NCBI GenBank assembly: GCA_030248225.1
Contig: JASANE010028221.1
Location: forward strand, 1-64,000
Direction: 5' to 3'
DNA from: Trileptium ribeirensis
Taxonomy: Eukaryota; Nematoda; Enoplea; Enoplida; Thoracostomopsidae
Length of the DNA: 64,000 bases
Shown piece after piece: positions 10,829-23,284 of the stretch. The number at the start of each line of letters is the position of its first letter. Position 1 is the stretch's first letter. The position numbers and the translations under genes are program-made. A model generated the notes under the pieces. The model saw only the letters and a program-made list of their open reading frames with translations. It did not search any database and was not told the origin of the DNA.

Positions 10829-11034
10829 TGTTCATAAGATGCCAAACTACTTAAATACAAAATAAAGGGGCCTTAAGCATTATTTTCTTGAAGAAATGTG
10901 TCACAGCATACGTCTACCCTTTAGCACTCCGGAGAATACCGGAGCGTGCGACCACACCACGTCAAGGCCGGTCTTCCTACACGTAACCGGAACGATCTGT
11001 CACCAGATCGTTAGGGCAGTCCGTTTTCGTGGTT
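10827..11034. repeat. Partial third copy (C) of the direct repeat
   Basis: Begins at TATGTTCATAAGATGCC immediately where copy B ends and repeats 10206-10414, stopping abruptly after CGTTTTCGTGG. The abrupt partial tandem copy is what a truncated head-to-tail retroelement insertion would leave. Confidence 0.75.
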
Positions 11035-11725
11035 TCCAATTGTTTGACATCTACAAGCGACTAGGAATTCATCCCACTCTCTGAATTCCTAAACCGAATT
11101 GTGGGGTACATTTACCATACTAATTTTTAATACTTCAAAATTTGCTACGTATCCGGCGTTACTGCAATATTATTTAAAACTGAAAATCATTATCACTTTT
11201 ATATTAGATGTACCGTGGATTTCTAAATTTTTTTGATCGTGTATTAATTGTACACGTCGAAAGTTCAGCACGGACTGTATTGTCTCGCAACGCACCGTTT
11301 ACGTTGTTGTCAAACAACGACCGCCATTAGAATTACATATCGCATGTTCCCCTGATACTGGAAACAATGTAAATTCAAATCCATTGTGATGATTTCTTAC
11401 TGCCATTAAATGGTCGGCAACCGTTGGCATTGTACATAACAATTAACCTACAATTCTCATCTATTCGTTAGCTTCAGATCGCTTGGTTGTTAATCATTTA
11501 TATATTCAATAATTCTATCATGGATTTATCGTTGCTTGGAGAGCTGCACAGTTATACTTTCATTATATTTGCATGCGAACTGAATATATTTTACTTTATG
11601 AATTTGACGCGAAACAATATCAAAAAGAAATATCGTACACTGCACGTATATAAAGCGACACTCATATATATATACATATATTTCTTTATACATATAATTT
11701 TCAACATTGAAGCAATTCTCATTTT

Positions 11726-11815
11726 AAGATTTAAGCTTCGGACAGCCATGTTTTTGAGCTTTAAAGTTGTAAGATTTAAGCTTCGGACAGCCATGTTTTT
11801 GAGCTTTAAAGTTGT
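11726..11815. repeat. Exact 45-bp tandem duplication
   Basis: Two identical 45-bp units (11726-11770 and 11771-11815) starting AAGATTTAAGCTTCGGACAG. The length is a multiple of three, so an overlapping frame stays open, but the surrounding frame does not look like a gene. Confidence 0.9.
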
Positions 11816-13163
11816 AAAGGTGCTTTGCTCAGTCACTTTTTCCTGGCAAAATATTACTAAGTTTCCAACCCGGAAATGGCAAATGGTAAAACATATTACG
11901 CGAGCTAAAGCTGTCGCCTTAATCTACCAGCATTAAAATCGTAGAAACACGAATTAACAAATTAGACCATATTTAGATAGCACATTGTCGCGGTTTCCGA
12001 ACGAATACCCTCTGTTTTCATGAGATGAATATTGGATTTGTGCTAACATACCAATTATATGCTATCATGGGTGCAAATGAGGGACAACAGGGAGTTCCAG
12101 GCCTCCCTCCCACTTTTAAATACATAGATCTGCGCTCTGTAGGCTAAGTGATATATACCCAAATTTTATATGACATATACACAGACACACATAATTATCT
12201 GCAAGCTGTATATACGTTCATTATAACTATCACAAAACGTATATACTAGGGACAATTTATTAAATTTTGATCATATTAGTATATCCAATTTTTTTTCGCA
12301 CAACATATTTTGTGTTATGTTTTGTGCGATGTTCTCAAGAAAAGGGTGTGCAGTGAAACAAGTTATTTTGCGCAGCAATCTAAGCAACCGCTGTAGCACC
12401 TCATCTCATAAGACTACACGGTGCTTAGTTCGCCATACAAAAAGACCCCAATCTCACGGATATTGCTCGAACGATCCTAATGATAACGTGATGGTATACT
12501 TGGGGTCACACTAGCCAATTTTAAACCTATATAGTTCTTAACTTCTAACATGGATGGTAATGCGTCTATATTGAGCTTCAATCGCTCTACAAATTGACGC
12601 AATGCCATTGATATGTAATATAGATCGGCTACAAAACGTTACCATTTGAGACAACTTACGGTGTTATAGGAATTGTTTAAACACGACCGGTTCCGAAGTA
12701 AACCTTTGTAGATAAGCTTTATGCACAGCCACAAGGAGCCTTATTTCGTTATTTGTCGTAAACCTGTTTTTCCAACTCATTTTCGACCCAAACGGAACTC
12801 CTGCGAACGATTTGTAGGCATAATGAAGTTACCACCAGGTTCACACCTAATATCAATAAAACTAGACACTTCAAGCTTTCGTTTGAGTTATCACCCAGAT
12901 TATCTGACGTTGCAAGTTTGAGTTATGAATCATACAATAAAAAATGCCAGTCAGTCAAATTTTTCCACGTGAAGTTTAAGAATTTCTCATTAACACTCAG
13001 CATTCATTAACATAAACTCTCGCCCGTTTTATAAGGATTGCTTAGTCAGACAGCAGAAACTATAAATCCATGTAACGTAAAAATTTCAGACAAACATTTT
13101 GGCGCACCGAAATGACGTTAGATTTAATCGGAGCGTGCTTATCTTGTAGTAATTCGAATAACT

Positions 13164-13193
13164 TATACTGTTAATTCAGATATTAACAGTATA
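13164..13193. other. Near-perfect hairpin, 12-bp stem
   Basis: TATACTGTTAAT pairs with ATTAACAGTATA around a loop of about five bases. Function unknown; it could be a cruciform or a remnant of a MITE terminus. Confidence 0.6.
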
Positions 13194-15250
13194 GTCAGGG
13201 AGCTATCCAAAGTGCGAGTTAAGGGGTTCAACTAACAGTGCAACGCGATGAATCTATAGTTGTATAGCAAGCAATGTAAGAAGTTTTTTTTTCCAAAATT
13301 ACTCTCATGTAAAACGATCACTCACAGGTAAAAAATTTTGCTCAGAGCAGAATTATCCACAGGTAAAAATTACCATCGGTAAAAATTATTTGCCGTTGAA
13401 GTATGTCTAACCAGAAATAGATATTTTTACTTGCGAGTAGTTTTGGATAGCTGTTTTGAAGCTGAACAACCGTAAGTTGGTCGACCGATAACAAAGCTCA
13501 ACTTCAAGACTGGTCGATCGCTCAACGCAGGGCCGAACTGCTGATCCCCAAGAAATCTCCTTACAACGACACAAATTAAATATTTGTAACAGCTACACAT
13601 CTGCATTTGTTCAAAAATACGCTTCATTTGCCAATGTAGGTTTTACAGAGCGTACAACGCAGCGGTTACAATGCCGATCCCACACCTAGACGAACTGTAC
13701 TGATGTAATATTGGACAAATACCAACATTACAGTCCATCGTTAGAAACTGACGCCTTTAAGTTTAATAAGTATAATAACGAAATATGTATATGATATATG
13801 ACATACTAAGCGCCTCAGTCGGCGAAATCCCAACTACCACAATAAAACCGGCCTTTAATGATACTTGAAACGTATTGAAATACAAAGAAAGACAAAACAA
13901 AAAGGGAATCTAACAACTTAATGAATTGGTCAACGCATCAATTGCCACAAGATATAATTCAGAAACGAATAGAAACGCGTTTGTACAATCGCAACCTGAC
14001 GCTGGGAAAAGCCAAAAGTAGCAAAAGACACAACTAGAGCGATATGCCTTTATGGCAAAAACATAACTGGTTATATTTCTGTTCTAAGGCTGTAGATCTG
14101 ATACAAAATTTGAGCATTTTCCTCAGTCAGTATACTATAATAGACCCAACGGCAGTTGGAAATAGTGGTGCTTGACGTCTTTTCCGAGAAGAAATTAAAT
14201 ATTTATATACTACAAAGTACCGCAGTAATATGGACAGTGAAACATCTTAAACACAAGAAAACAAAAACTGTGCTTCTGGAAATTAACTGCGCCTTATGGA
14301 AGCGTGTTATTCTCCATAAATCTCTAACAATGCTTATGTCAAACAACACTCGACGAATTTTGGTTTCAATTGGTGTTGCAAATAAATACCAGCTATGCTT
14401 ATGCGTCAGTCCGCTTTACTTGACTACATCTGGGCTGTTTTTCGTCAAGTCAATTCGCGATCTAAACATCGATATCCGTGTACAAATCGCAATTTACATT
14501 TATGCATGCCTACACGATTATACCGCAATACGTACGGCTGTTTGCGGCTGAAATTTTAAGATTTAGCATTCAAATTTAGCGACGCCGTACACTTGGAAAC
14601 GCGATTGCAATCGCGTTTTTATTGCAAACTTCATCAAATTCATACATCGCAAAAATAGCAATGTTATTCAGCATTAGCATTTCAGCTTGTGAAAACAAAA
14701 AAACGTGCGAAAGTAGCGAATGCACACGTGTATACATTGCAAAAAGGCAAAAATTTGAATCATTTTTATAGTTAAAAATTAAGAGTTAAGATTTAACACA
14801 AACAGAGAAAACTACTGACTGAAAAACTGTGACTTAACAATGTTAGTTAATCTTAAATCCAAATACATGGTTTGAAAATATTTGGCTTAAAGATGTTCAA
14901 TTTGAGTCAAATCCAGCAACGGCTCACTCAGTAGGTGACCCAGTTAGAGTCAGCTGTGCTTCAAAATTGGCTCAAAATGCTGAGTTAGGTTGCCTCGAGT
15001 AGCACCTTTTTAACCTTAGCTTTGACTCAATTTGAATCAAAACTTGACTCGACTTTTTATAGTGTACGCAAATTGTATTGTTTTTTATGTTTATCGTAAG
15101 CTCAACTGCGAATACCGATAGCGGAATTCTAAATTATTGCACGATCCAGATATTTACTTTGATAAAAGACCAACATTGATGTACGTATTCGAAGTGCCGT
15201 GATTTTCCTAAGTATATGGATTCTCTGTGCTTGACAAATGTTTTCTAGCA

Positions 15251-15862
15251 CAGTATAATGCATAATTTACAATAAGATGCGTGCGCATGGTCCTAATTAT
15301 GTACGCGTTCAAATGGGCTAGCTACTATGTCACGCATACAGTCCAGCTCGACTATTAAAATTTGAATAGCCTAGGTAGGATATGCATTTGTCATCGAGTG
15401 TCGAGCCAGACTGTGCTTTTGGCACGAGGCGTTCAGCTGAGCCCTATAACGTAAGCCAGAGACTATGTAGTCTGCGACTATTACGTTTTACTATACGTAT
15501 CTAAACAATGCCCCCAAAGCGCCGTACAGCTTAAAACGTTAATTGTATATATTAAAACAAATATATAACTCAGAATTAGTGTGAAAATACTATATATAGA
15601 ACAAAATGATATTACACTAAGCATAATACTAAATAAAATGTCTCAATTGACAGTTCAGCCGGACGCTCCGTTTGTCATGTAGAGCCTAGCTAAGCTCCCT
15701 GTTTGTTACATTAAGACTAGCTAACCTATAAAAATGTACCATAGTAGTCCAGCTAAGTTACAGTTCACCCGAACTAGTTGAGTTGGACGCGTGACATAAT
15801 TTGGCCCTGGCACACGCATCTTATCGTAAATGATGCATAAGAAGGACTCATGCATTATACTG
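15251..15862. mobile_element. Foldback/MITE-type element, 612 bp
   Basis: The left end CAGTATAATGCAT and right end ATGCATTATACTG are inverted repeats, and the match extends inward for roughly 70 bp (ATTTAC-AATAAGATGCGTG on the left against the inverse at 15805-15840). Further in, both halves carry related CTAGCTA and GTCCAGCT blocks. No coding capacity. I could not find a convincing target duplication. Confidence 0.65.
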
Positions 15863-16509
15863 GTTTTGGCCACAAAACGGCATTTAATATCTTTATTATC
15901 ACATCCTCATCCAGAATGCTAAGTAAGTTGAGCTGAAATTATTTCTAGAGGGGAGCTTTGTCAACATTCAAATTGACTACATAATAGCTCATGTATTAAA
16001 GCACTGCTAGGTTTAAATAAATCTTATAAATTAAACAGATAAATACAATGCACTTACGAACTGGCATAACGGTTTAGGTTCGTCTTTGAATACTAAAATA
16101 ATTTACTCTTTCATCGTAAGCAATACCAAAAACGTATTTAGCAGAACCTTGCAAAACAATTGCAAAAGTAGCGAACTGAGATAGCTGAAAAAAACATAAT
16201 ATAAGAACATGAACAAATGATAAAAAAGCTAATTTATACAAACTGTTATTGGCGATAAAATGAAAATGCATCGATAATCTGGTTTAATACACACGTTGTA
16301 TCGACTCCGACTGCCCGCTCGGCGGACGACCCAAAGTGCAGTCGCCGCCAATCTACTTGCGAGAAAAACATTTCTCTGAATATTGTAGGGTAATTTTTTA
16401 CTTGAATACTTACATGCTTCTAATTCAGAGTGCGGTGGTCTACTTCATAATGTAGTAGTGCGACGTGTTCGTTTTTGAGACCGCCATTTGAGACTACCAA
16501 GCATGAACT
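15863..16509. other. Intergenic, nothing recognised
   Basis: AT-rich sequence between the foldback element and the satellite. No gene or repeat identified. Confidence 0.4.
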
Positions 16510-17779
16510 CAGCGATAATTGACTTTCTGCTGCATATTTTAAGTTTAAGCTAGCCGCTTATACTTATGCTTTCTACTGCATATTTTACGTTTAAGCTTGC
16601 CTTCATATGCCATATCATGATAAACGAGTCATTATTAAACAGTCAATGGCATGGTATTGCCTAAAGGATAAACTTAACGGTAACTGACTTTCCGATGTAT
16701 ATTTTACGTGATATTAATAATACTTTCCGCTGTATATTAATTAATAACGAGTCATTACTAATAGTCAACGACCTGGTATTGGCTAAAGGAAACGATAGAC
16801 TCAACGGTAATTGATATTCTGCTGCATATTTTATGTTTAAGCTAGCCTTCGCATACCATACCACGCCAAACGAGTCATTATTAATAGTCAATGACCTGGT
16901 GTTGGCTAAAGGATAAACTCAACATTAATTGACTTTCTGCTGCATATTTTAAGTTTAAGCTATCCGCTTATACTTATGCTTTCTACTGCATATTTTACGT
17001 TAAAGCTTGCCTTTATATGCCATACCATGATAAACGTGTCGTTATTAATAGTCAACGACCTGGTATTGGTTGAACGATAAACTCAAAGGTGATTGACTTT
17101 CCGCTGCGTATTTTACGTGATATTAATACTTTCCGCTGCATATTGATAATTGATATTCTGCTGCATATTTTATGTTTAAGCTGGCCTTCGTATGCCATAC
17201 CATGCCAAACGAGGCATTATCAATAGTGAATGACCTGTTATTGGCTAAAGGATAAACTCAACAGTAATTGACTTTCTGCTGCATATTTTAAGTTTATGCT
17301 AGCCTTTGTATGCCATGCCATGCCAACCGTGTCGTTATTAATAGTCAACGACCTGGTATTGGTTGAACGATAAACTCAACGGTGATTGACTTTCCGCTGC
17401 ATATTTTACGTGATATTAATACTTTCCGCTGCATATTGATAATTGATATTCTGCTGCATATTTTATGTTTAAGCTGGCCTTCGTATGCCATACCATGCCA
17501 AACGAGGCATTATCAATAGTGAATGACCTGTTATTGGCTAAAGGATAAACTCAACAGTAATTGACTTTCTGCTGCATATTTTAAGTTTATGCTAGCCTTT
17601 GTATGCCATGCCATGCCAACCGTGTCGTTATTAATAGTCAACGACCTGGTATTGGTTGAACGATAAACTCAACGGTGATTGACGTTCCGCTGCATATTTT
17701 ACGTGATATTAATACTTTCCGCTGCATATTGATAATTGATATTCCGTTAGTTTATCTTCTAACCAAACCTATGCAGAAA

Positions 17780-19221
17780 TTGCACAGAAGCCACGGAAGC
17801 GGAACACGAAGCGCGATCAACCACGCCCACCACCCGCAACAACAACCACACCAAACCAGCACAAAGCCCACACAACCAGCACAAAACAGCACCAAGCCAA
17901 CCAGCAACACAAACCCAACAACACAGCAACAAAACAGCAGAACACCAACAGCCAACCAGCAACAAAACCCCACAACGAACAGCAAACAAACAAAACAAAC
18001 ACCAGCCAACCAGACAAAAACCAAGAAACGAACAGCAACAATACAGCAGAACAACCAATCCAGCCAACCAGCAACACAAACCCAAACAACGAACAGCAAC
18101 AAACATACAGCAGAAATCAACCACCTACCAACCAGCATACAAAAACCCCACACAACGAACAGCAAACAATACAGCAAGACCAATCCTAGCCAAGATAACA
18201 AAACTCGCAACAACAACAGCAACAAATATACAGCAAACACCAAATCCTAGCCAACCAGATACAAAAACCCACATATACAAACGAACATAAAAATACAGCA
18301 GAAACAAACATATCCTAGCCAAACCAGCACAGGAAAACCGCAACACAACAGCAAAATAAACCAGAAATCAAACCAAAAACACAGACCTAGAAAAAACCCA
18401 ATTATTATTACCACATAAACACCAGCAAACTCAAATATCACCAGAGCCAGATAACAAATCACACATACAACAGCCAACCCAAAAACCACAGAAAAACTAT
18501 ATCAAACCAACAAAATCACATATAGAACAAAAAGATACAGACAAATAGCAACATAACAATATATAAGAAACATACCTAAACCAAACATCTCAATAACACC
18601 CAAATATCAACAATATAAAACAAAAACAAAACTAAATTTACCAAACCACATCACACAAAACCCACAAACAACACAAACAAAAATACACAAAACACCACCC
18701 CACCAAACCAAACAAAAAAAACCCCAAAAAACACAAAACAAAAACAAAAAAAATCCAAATCCACCAAAAACACAAATAAAACCAACACCAAACAACAGCA
18801 AACAAAAACAAAAAAACCCCAAATATTTAATCAAAAAAACACAAAAAAAAAACAACACAAAAAAACACAAAAAACACAACAAAAAAAAAAAAACCAATAA
18901 AACATAAAAAAAAAACCAAAAAATCTCACCAAACAAAAAAAAAAAAAAACAAAATATACAAAAACAATCAATCACCAAACAAACAAAAAACAATACAACA
19001 CATAAAAAACAAAAAAAAAATCACCAAACAAAAAAAAAAAAACAAAATAAAAAAAAAAAACAAACAAAAAAACAAAAAACAAAAAATTAAAATCAAAAAC
19101 CAAAATAAAAAAACAAAAAAAAAAAAACAAAAAAAAAAAAAAACAACAAAAAAACACCCACAACAAAAAAAAAACAAAAAAAAAAAAACCAAACAAACAA
19201 AAAACAAAAAAAAAAAAAAAA
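17780..19221. other. A/C-rich degraded tract II inside the satellite (probable artefact)
   Basis: Starts at about 17760-17820, where satellite sequence breaks down. T becomes scarce first: blocks such as AGCCAACCAGCAACA recur every 50-66 bp, which is what the monomer's AGCC...CCATACCATGCC...AAACGAG part becomes when T is removed. G then vanishes and the tract ends as A with sporadic C, returning abruptly to normal satellite at 19222. Low-complexity frames on the minus strand here (Phe, Cys, Leu runs) are meaningless. Confidence 0.75.
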
Positions 19222-19493
19222 TGCTGCATATTTTATGTTTAAGCTAGCGTTCGTATACCATACCATGCCAAACGAGTCATCACTAATAGTCAATGACCTG
19301 GTATTGGCTAAAGGATAAACTCAACAGTAATTGACTTTCTGCTGCATAGTTTAAGTTTATGCTAGCCTTTGTATGCCATGCCATGCTAAACGTGTCGTTA
19401 TTAATAGTCAACCACCTGGTATTGGTTGACCGATAAACTCAACGGTGATTGGATTTCTGATAATTGATATTCTGCTGGATATTTCATGTTTAA

Positions 19494-22218
19494 GCTAGCC
19501 TTCGTATGCCATACCATGCCAAACGAGTCATTATTAATAGTCAACGACCTGGTATTGGCTAAATGATAGACTCAACGGTAATTGATATTCTGCCGCATAT
19601 TTTATGTTTAAGCTAGCCTTCGCATGCCATACCATGCCAAACGAGTCATTATTAACACTCAGTGACCTGGTATTGGCTAAAGGATAAACTCAACAGTAAT
19701 TGACTTTCTGCTGCATATTTTAACTTTATGCTAGCCTTTGTATGCCATGCCAAGCCAAACGAGTCATTATTAATAGTCAATGACCTGGTATTGGCTAAAG
19801 GATAAACTCAACGGCAATTGACTTTCTGCTGTATATTTTAAGTTTAAGCTAGCCTTCGTATGCCATACCATGCCAAACGAGTCATTATGAATAGTCAATG
19901 ACCTGGTATTGGCTAAAAGATAAACTCAACGGCAACTGACCTTCCGCTGCATATTTTAAGTTTATGCTAGCCTTCGTATGCCATGCCATGCCAAACGGGT
20001 CATTATTAATAGTCAATGACCTGGTATTGGTTAAAGGACAAACTCAACGGTAATTGATATTCTGCTGCATATGTTATGTTTAAGCTAGCCTTCGTATGCC
20101 ATACTATGCCAAACGAGTCATTATGAATAGTCAATGACCTGGTATTGGCTAAAGGATAAACTCAACGGTAATTGACTTTCTGCTGCATATTTTAAGTTTA
20201 AGCTAGCCTTCGTATTCCATACCATCATAAACGAGTCTTTATTAATAGTCAACGACCTGGTATTGGCTAAAGGATAGACTCAACGATAATTGTCTTTCAA
20301 CTGCATATTTTAAGTTTATGCTAGCCTTCGTATGCCATGCCAAGCCAAACGAGTCATTATTAATAGTCAATGACCTGGTATTGGCTAAAGGATAAACTCA
20401 ACGGCAATTGACTTTCTGCTGTATATTTTAAGTTTAAGCTAGCCTTCGTATGCCATACCATGCCAAACGAGTCATTATGAATAGTCAATGACCTGGTATT
20501 GGCTAAAAGATAAACTCAACGGCAACTGACCTTCCGCTGCATATTTTAAGTTTATGCTAGCCTTCGTATGCCATGCCATGCCAAACGGGTCACTATTAAT
20601 AGTCAATGACCTGGTATTGGTTAAAGGACAAACTCAATGGTAATTGATATTCTGCTGCATATGTTATGTTTAAGCTAGCCTTCGTATGCCATACTATGCC
20701 AAACGAGTCATTATGAATAGTCAATGACCTGGTATTGGTTAATGATAAACTCAACGGTAATTGACTTTCTGCTGCATATTTTAAGTTTAAGCTAGCCTTC
20801 GTATGCCATACCATGCCAAACGAGTCATTATGAATAGTCAATGACCTGGTATTGGCTAAAAGATAAACTCAACGGCAACTGACCTTCCGCTGCATATTTT
20901 AAGTTTATGCTAGCCTTCGTATGCCATACCATGCCAAACGAGTCATTATTAATAGTCAACGACCTGGTATTGGCTAAATGATAGACTCAACGGTAATTGA
21001 TATTCTGCCGCATATTTTATGTTTAAGCTAGCCTTCGCATGCCATACCATGCCAAACGAGTCATTATTAACACTCAGTGACCTGGTATTGGCTAAAGGAT
21101 AAACTCAACAGTAATTGACTTTCTGCTGCATATTTTAACTTTATGCTAGCCTTTGTATGCCATGCCAAGCCAAACGAGTCATTATTAATAGTCAATGACC
21201 TGGTATTGGCTAAAGGATAAACTCAACGGCAATTGACTTTCTGCTGTATATTTTAAGTTTAAGCTAGCCTTCGTATGCCATACCATGCCAAACGAGTCAT
21301 TATGAATAGTCAATGACCTGGTATTGGCTAAAAGATAAACTCAACGGCAACTGACCTTCCGCTGCATATTTTAAGTTTATGCTAGCCTTCGTATGCCATG
21401 CCATGCCAAACGGGTCATTATTAATAGTCAATGACCTGGTATTGGTTAAAGGACAAACTCAACGGTAATTGATATTCTGCTGCATATGTTATGTTTAAGC
21501 TAGCCTTCGTATGCCATACTATGCCAAACGAGTCATTATGAATAGTCAATGACCTGGTATTGGCTAAAGGATAAACTCAACGGTAATTGACTTTCTGCTG
21601 CATATTTTAAGTTTAAGCTAGCCTTCGTATTCCATACCATCATAAACGAGTCTTTATTAATAGTCAACGACCTGGTATTGGCTAAAGGATAGACTCAACG
21701 ATAATTGTCTTTCAACTGCATATTTTAAGTTTATGCTAGCCTTCGTATGCCATGCCAAGCCAAACGAGTCATTATTAATAGTCAATGACCTGGTATTGGC
21801 TAAAGGATAAACTCAACGGCAATTGACTTTCTGCTGTATATTTTAAGTTTAAGCTAGCCTTCGTATGCCATACCATGCCAAACGAGTCATTATGAATAGT
21901 CAATGACCTGGTATTGGCTAAAAGATAAACTCAACGGCAACTGACCTTCCGCTGCATATTTTAAGTTTATGCTAGCCTTCGTATGCCATGCCATGCCAAA
22001 CGGGTCACTATTAATAGTCAATGACCTGGTATTGGTTAAAGGACAAACTCAATGGTAATTGATATTCTGCTGCATATGTTATGTTTAAGCTAGCCTTCGT
22101 ATGCCATACTATGCCAAACGAGTCATTATGAATAGTCAATGACCTGGTATTGGTTAATGATAAACTCAACGGTAATTGACTTTCTGCTGCATATTTTAAG
22201 TTTAAGCTAGCCTTCGTA
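19494..22218. repeat. Higher-order satellite duplication, 1415-bp period
   Basis: Bases 19494-20803 recur essentially unchanged at 20909-22218, an offset of 1415 bp (twelve monomers). Variant monomers, for example the one with CTTTCAACTGCATATT, occupy matching places in both copies. A weaker 590-bp (five-monomer) echo is nested inside (19741 against 20331). Recent unequal exchange or an assembly duplication could each explain it. Confidence 0.85.
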
Positions 22219-23284
22219 TTCCATACCATCATAAACGAGTCACTATTAATTAATAGTCAACGACCTCGTATTGGCTAAAAGATAAACTCAACGGTGATTG
22301 ACTTTCCGCTGTATATTTTAAGTTTAAGCTAGCCTTCGTATGCCATACAATGCCAAACGAGTCATTATGAATAGTCAATGACCTGGTATTGGTTAAAAGA
22401 TAAACTCAACGGCAACTGACCTTCCGCTGCATATTTTAAGTTTATGCTAGCGTTCGTATGCCATGCCATGCCAAACGGGTCATTATTAATAGTCAATGAC
22501 CTGGTATTGGTTAAAGGACAAACTCAACGGTAAGTGATATTCTGCTGCATATGTTATGTTTAAGCTAGCCTTCGTATGCCATACTATGCCAAACGAGTCA
22601 TTATGAATAGTCAATGACCTGGTATTGGCTAAAGGATAAACTCAACGGTAATTGACTTTCTGCTGCATATTTTAAGTTTAAACTAGCCTTCGTATTCCAT
22701 ACCATCATAAAAGAGTCACTATTAATAGTCAACGACCTAGTATTGGCTAAAAGATAAACTCAAAGGTGATTGACTTTCCGCTGCATATTTTAAATTTAAG
22801 CTAGCCTTCGCATGCCATACCATGCCAAACGAGTCATTATTAATAGTCAATGACCTGGTATTAGCTAAAGGGCATACTCAACGGTAATTGATATTCTGCT
22901 ACATGTTTTATGTTTAACCTAGCCTTCGTATGCCATACCATGCCACACGAGACATTATGAATAGTCAATCCTGGTATTGGCTAAAGGATAAACTCAACGG
23001 TAATTGACTTTCAACTGCATATTTTACGTTTAAGCTTGCCTTCGTATGCCATACCATGATAAACGAGTCACTATAGTTAGTCAACGACTAATTATTGGCT
23101 AAAAGATAAACTCAACGGTGATTGACGTTCTGCTGCATATTTTACGTTTATGCTAGCTTTCGTATGCCATGAAATGACAAACGAGTCATTATTAATAGTC
23201 AATGACCTGGTATTGGCTAAAGGATAAACACAACGGTAATTGACTTTCTGCCGCATATTTTACGTTTAAGATAGCATTCGATAT

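Larger units (their letters stand above)
11035..15250. other. Intergenic; tandem 45-mer and hairpin, no recognised gene
   Basis: Contains a 45-bp exact tandem duplication (11726-11815), a 12-bp-stem hairpin (13164-13193), and a region near 14900-15060 with repeated GACTCAA / TTGAGTC motifs in both orientations. Reading frames up to about 140 codons exist (11487-11936, 14156-14551) but lack ATG starts at their ends, recognisable domains or gene context. Confidence 0.45.

Noticed and set aside
5102..11034. Hammerhead ribozyme in the direct repeats
   Set aside because: No CUGANGA followed by stem and GAAA with a suitable cleavage site was found on either strand. CTGACGA on the minus strand near 5320 lacks the rest.
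11487..11936. 149-codon plus-strand frame containing an in-frame 15-residue duplication
   Set aside because: Begins at TTG (ATG at 11520), composition follows AT-rich DNA, and the repeat is explained by the 45-bp tandem duplication.
14156..14551. 131-codon plus-strand frame
   Set aside because: Begins at TTG, has ATG only internally, no domain, AT-driven composition.
18125..19293. Minus-strand frames of 66-163 codons rich in Phe, Cys, Leu
   Set aside because: They are translations of an A/C-only tract read on the other strand. Absence of T and G on the plus strand removes stops in some frames.
20596..22232. Repeated 73-81 codon frames with a shared motif in the satellite
   Set aside because: They follow the 118-bp monomer and are interrupted by monomer variants. 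No start context or independent conservation.
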